10,217 nucleotides of DNA, taken from assembly GCA_022564935.1 (NCBI GenBank), contig JADFKM010000064.1, positions 1-10,217 of the forward strand, given 5' to 3'. This stretch comes from Candidatus Dadabacteria bacterium. GTDB taxonomy: Bacteria > Desulfobacterota_D > UBA1144 > Nemesobacterales > JADFKM01. Made by a program: the position numbers and the translations under genes. Position 1 is the stretch's first letter. Every line of letters begins with the position of its first letter. This document shows, one piece after another, positions 6,200 through 10,217 of this stretch. Under the pieces are notes generated by a model. That model was not told where the DNA came from. It searched no databases and worked only from the letters and a program-made list of their open reading frames with translations.

Positions 6200-9100
6200 A
6201 TGGGTATGTCGGAGGACATCACGGATAACAAAGAACTGAAGGAAGACAGAGCGGCGCTGTACTTGAAGGCGCTATCAGAGCGCGTCGTAGTGTTCGACGG
6301 CGCAATGGGCACCTCCATACAAAAGTACAACCTGAGCCCCGATGACTTCGGCGGCCAGCAGTACGAGGGCTGTAACGACTACCTGTCGATCACTAAACCG
6401 GAAATAATCGAAGAGATACACCGCTCTTTCCTTGAAGTGGGCGCGGATGTTGTCGAGACCAACACGTTCCGCTCGAACCGCATCACACTTGGAGAGTACG
6501 GCCTCGATGAACGCGTTCATGAAATCAACGTTGCTTCGGCGCAGATTGCACGGTGCGCCGCCGATGAGTTCTCCACACCCGAGAAGCCGAGGTTTGTAGC
6601 CGGCTCCATAGGCCCGAGCGGAAAGCTGCCTTCCTCCTCCGACCCGACCTTAAGCGATATAACCTGGAAAGAGCTCGTTGAGGTTTTCAAAGAACAGGCA
6701 ATATGTCTGCTCACCGGAGGGGTGGACGTTCTCTTAATAGAAACGAGCCAGGACATCCTGGAGGTCAAAGCTGCCGTGGAGGGACTGAAGCTCGCAATCA
6801 AAACCACGGGCATAAAGGCCGCCATTCAGGCGCAGGTCACACTCGACATAACCGGACGCATGCTGCTGGGAACCGACATCGGCGCCACTCACGCCATCAT
6901 CGAGTCCATGGGGATAGATGTTATAGGACTCAACTGCTCCACCGGGCCCGACTACATGAGCGAGCCGATAAGATACTTAACGTCACACACACGCCTGCCG
7001 GTTTCCGCAGTGCCCAACGCAGGGCTCCCCAAGAACGTGGACGGAGAGGCTGTCTACCCTATGGAACCCGAGCCGATGGCGCAGATGCTCTCGCAGTTCG
7101 TAACGGAGCTTGGCTGCAACATCGTCGGTGGGTGCTGCGGCACCACACCGGAGCACATACGCCTGCTTCACGACAGCGTTGCTGGAAAAAACCCTTGGAA
7201 ATCCAGACCCCCCGAGCTTGACCTTAAGCCGCGCATTGCAAGCGCAATGGAGGCCACCGAGCTTGATCAGGAGCCGAGGCCCCTTTTCGTAGGAGAGCGT
7301 GTAAACAGCCAGGGAAGCCGAAGAGTTAAGGAGCTTCTCCTCGAAGACAACTACGACGCCATCCTCGAGATAGCGCACCGGCAGGTAGAGGCCGGGGCCC
7401 ATGCCCTCGATGTTTGTGTCGCCCTTACGGAGAGAACGGACGAAGACACGCAGATGCAAAAGCTCATCAAGATGATTAGCCAGGCCGTAAGTGTCCCCGC
7501 CTTTATCGACTCCACCGAGACCGCTGTTGTGAAAGCCGCCCTTGAAACTTACCCCGGCCGCGCCGTGGTGAACTCTATCAACCTCGAAAATGGTCTCCAA
7601 AAGATCGAGGAGATCCTTCCCCTCGTAAAGAAGCACGGCGCCGTAGTAATTGCCCTCACTATCGATGAGGAGGGCATGGCGCACACAGGTGAGAGGAAGT
7701 TCAACATAGCAAAACGCATTTATGAGATCGCAACCGGCGATTACGGTTTATCTCCCCATGAGTTGATCTTCGATGTGCTTACTTTCCCCGTCACAACGGG
7801 CCAAGTCGAGCTTCGAAACTCCGCAATCGAAACCCTCAAAGGGATTCAGAGGGTAAAAGAAGGCCTCCCCGGCGCATACACAATCCTCGGCCTAAGCAAC
7901 GTCTCGTTCGGTCTCGCTCAGTTAGTGCGGAGGGTCATAAACAGCGTCTTCCTCCACCACGCCGTGGAGGCAGGGCTGGATATGGCCATCCTAAACCCCG
8001 CGGACATAACCCCGTACATGGACATCCCCGAAGAGGAGCGTGAGCTTGTGGACGACCTGCTGTTCAATAGAACTGAAGACGCCCTTCCCAGGGTTATCAC
8101 CTATTATGAGGAAAGTGCCGATTCGGGAGAAGCCGCCGAGGAGAGGGCAGACCCCACCGAGGGAATGGGCGTTAACGAGAAGATCCACTGGCAAGTTGTG
8201 CACAGGAAGAAAGAGGGAATCGAGGAACTGATTGATAAAGCCGTAAAAGAGCAGGATGCAGTATGGGTGCTCAACCGCGTGCTCCTGCCCGCGATGAAGG
8301 AGGTGGGCGATAAGTTCGGAACAGGAGAGCTGATACTGCCGTTTGTGCTGCAGAGCGCGGAGGTCATGAAAAAAGCGGTGGCCAGGCTTGAAACATATCT
8401 AGAGCGCAAAGAGGGGACATCGAAAGGGACTCTCGTGCTGGCGACTGTGTTCGGAGACGTACACGACATCGGGAAAAACCTGGTCGGAACGATACTGAGC
8501 AACAACGGATACACGGTGATAGACCTCGGTAAGCAGGTTCCCGTCAACACGATCATCGACGCCGCTATCAAACACAGCGCCTCCGCAATAGGTCTCAGCG
8601 CCCTGCTGGTGAGCACGAGCAAGCAGATGCCTATCTGCGTTCGGGAGCTGCACAATCGAGGCCTTGAATTTCCAGTCATCGTGGGCGGGGCAGCCATACA
8701 CAGGAGGTTTGGGTACAGGATTCTCTTTATGGACGACGGCAATGAATACTCCCCCGGTGTGTTTTACTGCAAGGACGCCTTCGAAGGATTGGATGCTATG
8801 GACAAGCTTATCAGTGACGAGGCAGTACAGTTTGTAGAAAAGGTTAAGGAAAACGCCAGGCGCTCATTAACTGAAGAGTTTAAAGAAAAAAAGGGTAAAA
8901 CCTTCGATGAATCGGTTTCCGAAGCTCCGGTCGAGCCATCCGTTAAAGAGGCAAAAGAAATTCCCAAGCCGGAGAATTACGGCGTGTTCATTGTCGACCC
9001 ATCCGATATAGACATTCACAAAGTCGTGCGCTATTTCGACCTGGACACTCTGTTTCGATTGCACTGGGGAGGGAGGGGAAAGAAGGGAGCCGAATGGGAG

Positions 9101-9775
9101 AAGCTCCTCGAAACAACCTTCCGCCCGACCCTAAAGAGGTTCGAAGAAAGGCTCGCAAATACAGCATGGCTGTCGTATAGAGTAGTCTACGGCATCTTCC
9201 CCGCCGCATCGAAGGGCGAAGAAGTTATTATCTATGACTCGCAGGACGAGGAGAGGGTGCTCGCGAGATGGAGCTTTCCCAGGCAGCCTGAGGGCAGGAG
9301 GCTCTGTCTAAGCGACTATTTCGTTCCTGAAAGAAAGGGAAGGGACTTCATAGGGCTTCAGATAGTCACCTCAGGCCCCGAAGCCACAGAAGAAATGGAA
9401 AAGCTTCAATTGGAGCAGCGTTACACCGAAGCCTACTACCTTAACGGCTTTGCAAACCAGCTCGCCGAGGGACTCGCCGAGTGGACGCACCGCCGCCTCA
9501 GACATGAGATGAACATACCGGAAGGTCAGGGGCTCCGTTATTCCTGGGGCTATCCCGCCTGCCCCGACCTCAGCCAGCAGACCGACGTCATCGCTCTGCT
9601 GAACGCAGGAAGAATTGGAGTATCCCTCACAGAAGCGCATCAATTAGTACCGGAGCAGAGCACGGCGGCTTTAGTAGTCCATCACCCCGAAGCAATTTAC
9701 TTCTCAACGGGGGTCGAGAAAGCTCAGAGGGAAGAAGCGATCAGAGAAGTCCTCGGTGAGCTGAAGGTAGATTGA
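6200..9775 (+). CDS. metH: Cobalamin-dependent methionine synthase
   Basis: Transfers the methyl group of 5-methyltetrahydrofolate to homocysteine through enzyme-bound cobalamin, giving methionine and tetrahydrofolate. At 1191 residues it is full length (E. coli about 1227) with all four modules. The homocysteine domain starts with VFDGAMGT (31-38) and has zinc ligands Cys246 (GLNCSTGP) and Cys312/Cys313 (GGCCGTTPEHI). The folate domain begins at RPLFVGERVNSQGS (360-373). A four-helix cap follows, then the B12 domain with DVHDIG (753-758), whose His755 is the axial cobalt ligand, and LSALLVSTSKQMP. A charged linker (about 886-922) leads to the AdoMet-dependent reactivation domain with LRYSWGYPACPDL (1112-1124) and LTEAHQLVPEQS. 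These last motifs differ from the enterobacterial form but resemble other bacterial MetH. ATG at 6200 is my choice; ATG at 6206 and TTG at 6194 are in frame. None has a ribosome site. I see no cobalamin or SAM riboswitch upstream. It converges on the receiver gene with a 25-base gap. Confidence 0.97.
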   Translation: MGMSEDITDNKELKEDRAALYLKALSERVVVFDGAMGTSIQKYNLSPDDFGGQQYEGCNDYLSITKPEIIEEIHRSFLEVGADVVETNTFRSNRITLGEYGLDERVHEINVASAQIARCAADEFSTPEKPRFVAGSIGPSGKLPSSSDPTLSDITWKELVEVFKEQAICLLTGGVDVLLIETSQDILEVKAAVEGLKLAIKTTGIKAAIQAQVTLDITGRMLLGTDIGATHAIIESMGIDVIGLNCSTGPDYMSEPIRYLTSHTRLPVSAVPNAGLPKNVDGEAVYPMEPEPMAQMLSQFVTELGCNIVGGCCGTTPEHIRLLHDSVAGKNPWKSRPPELDLKPRIASAMEATELDQEPRPLFVGERVNSQGSRRVKELLLEDNYDAILEIAHRQVEAGAHALDVCVALTERTDEDTQMQKLIKMISQAVSVPAFIDSTETAVVKAALETYPGRAVVNSINLENGLQKIEEILPLVKKHGAVVIALTIDEEGMAHTGERKFNIAKRIYEIATGDYGLSPHELIFDVLTFPVTTGQVELRNSAIETLKGIQRVKEGLPGAYTILGLSNVSFGLAQLVRRVINSVFLHHAVEAGLDMAILNPADITPYMDIPEEERELVDDLLFNRTEDALPRVITYYEESADSGEAAEERADPTEGMGVNEKIHWQVVHRKKEGIEELIDKAVKEQDAVWVLNRVLLPAMKEVGDKFGTGELILPFVLQSAEVMKKAVARLETYLERKEGTSKGTLVLATVFGDVHDIGKNLVGTILSNNGYTVIDLGKQVPVNTIIDAAIKHSASAIGLSALLVSTSKQMPICVRELHNRGLEFPVIVGGAAIHRRFGYRILFMDDGNEYSPGVFYCKDAFEGLDAMDKLISDEAVQFVEKVKENARRSLTEEFKEKKGKTFDESVSEAPVEPSVKEAKEIPKPENYGVFIVDPSDIDIHKVVRYFDLDTLFRLHWGGRGKKGAEWEKLLETTFRPTLKRFEERLANTAWLSYRVVYGIFPAASKGEEVIIYDSQDEERVLARWSFPRQPEGRRLCLSDYFVPERKGRDFIGLQIVTSGPEATEEMEKLQLEQRYTEAYYLNGFANQLAEGLAEWTHRRLRHEMNIPEGQGLRYSWGYPACPDLSQQTDVIALLNAGRIGVSLTEAHQLVPEQSTAALVVHHPEAIYFSTGVEKAQREEAIREVLGELKVD

Positions 9776-9800
9776 TAAGCTCCGCGATGCTCCGATGGAA

Positions 9801-10175
9801 TTAAGCATATTTGCCCAGGATGTTTGTTAAATCTGCCGAGAACTTCGACCTCGGAAGCACAGTATCGCATCCGGCCTCCTCCGCCATTTTTTTTAAATCA
9901 TCCTGAACGTGAGAAAAGTAACCGAGAAGAGGAACATCGCTCAGCCCGGGCTTTGATTTGAGGAGCTTTATCGTTTGCAGCGGGTCTAGGGATTTAATGT
10001 GGAGGTCAAGAACCATCAGACACGGTCTGCTCGCTTCAAGGCTCTTCTCAATCCCCGCAAAATCCCTTATGTACTCTACGTCTAACGAAAGCGCCTTTGC
10101 CGCAGCATTCACCTTTGACCTGAACATCAAGTCGTCTATAAAAGCAATTACCTTCTTTTTCGTATCGACGGACAT
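9801..10175 (-). CDS. Stand-alone response-regulator receiver domain protein
   Basis: The product is 124 residues, a single CheY-like receiver without an output domain. It shows the acidic pair Asp14-Asp15 after the first hydrophobic strand (KVIAFIDD) and the likely phospho-acceptor Asp57 in CLMVLDLHI. The fourth strand VPLLGYFSHV places Ser88 near the usual Thr/Ser switch. The fifth strand VLPRSKF has Arg109-Ser110 where most receivers have Lys-Pro, so the conserved lysine is displaced or replaced. Such a protein would signal by protein contact, or may act as an unphosphorylated pseudo-receiver. The ATG at 10175 has AGGAG (10190 down to 10186) 10 bases upstream. Its partner kinase is not in the window. 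It ends 25 bases from the metH stop on the opposite strand. Fold assignment is firm; partner and role are unknown. Confidence 0.85.
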   Translation of the reverse strand: MSVDTKKKVIAFIDDLMFRSKVNAAAKALSLDVEYIRDFAGIEKSLEASRPCLMVLDLHIKSLDPLQTIKLLKSKPGLSDVPLLGYFSHVQDDLKKMAEEAGCDTVLPRSKFSADLTNILGKYA

Positions 10176-10217
10176 ATACGATTTACTCCTATAGAGAACA
10201 GTGTATATTAACTCTGC

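Noticed and set aside
6703-7684. Long alternative frames on both strands within metH (172 and 233 residues)
   Set aside because: They mirror the codon structure of metH, which has conserved motifs throughout; neither shows domain features of its own.

Overview
This roughly 10.2 kb window is bacterial chromosomal DNA of moderate G+C carrying ordinary metabolic, repair and nucleotide-pool genes. I see no phage, transposon, CRISPR, toxin-antitoxin, rRNA or tRNA signature. The proteins point to a Gram-negative bacterium: the indolepyruvate oxidoreductase subunits are of the kind I associate with Proteobacteria, the dCTP deaminase is of the 188-residue type, and there is a lipobox-bearing lipoprotein. 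The methionine synthase has sequence features outside the enterobacterial type. A deltaproteobacterium-like or candidate-phylum lineage would fit, but that is inference and cannot be settled here.

Layout from left to right. Positions 1-2715, minus strand: an iorA-iorB operon for ferredoxin-linked oxidative decarboxylation of aryl-pyruvates; iorB runs off the left edge, so only its N-terminal 164 residues are present. Positions 2984-3688, minus strand: endonuclease V (nfi), which repairs deaminated DNA. Positions 3935-4501, plus strand: dCTP deaminase (dcd), divergent from nfi. Positions 4525-4947, minus strand: a small predicted lipoprotein, convergent with dcd. Positions 5170-6000, plus strand: a glyoxalase II-type metallo-hydrolase, divergent from the lipoprotein. 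Positions 6200-9775, plus strand: full-length cobalamin-dependent methionine synthase (metH). Positions 9801-10175, minus strand: a stand-alone response-regulator receiver, convergent with metH.

No gene-free gap reaches 300 bases. The four larger spacers (2716-2983, 3689-3934, 4948-5169, 6001-6199) hold promoter-like sequences and several short palindromes, which are listed separately. I recognise no riboswitch or intrinsic terminator in them.

Apart from iorAB the genes look like single transcription units in alternating orientations, so there is no sign of one multi-gene system. The loosest functional link is nfi/dcd, a divergent pair both concerned with deaminated nucleotides: one repairs deaminated purines in DNA and the other deaminates dCTP to make dUTP. 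The most interesting leads are regulatory: palindromes in the iorA leader, a combined inverted and direct repeat over the glyoxalase II promoter region, and a possible near-leaderless metH mRNA. A receiver protein with atypical conserved positions is also worth a look. All are modest.
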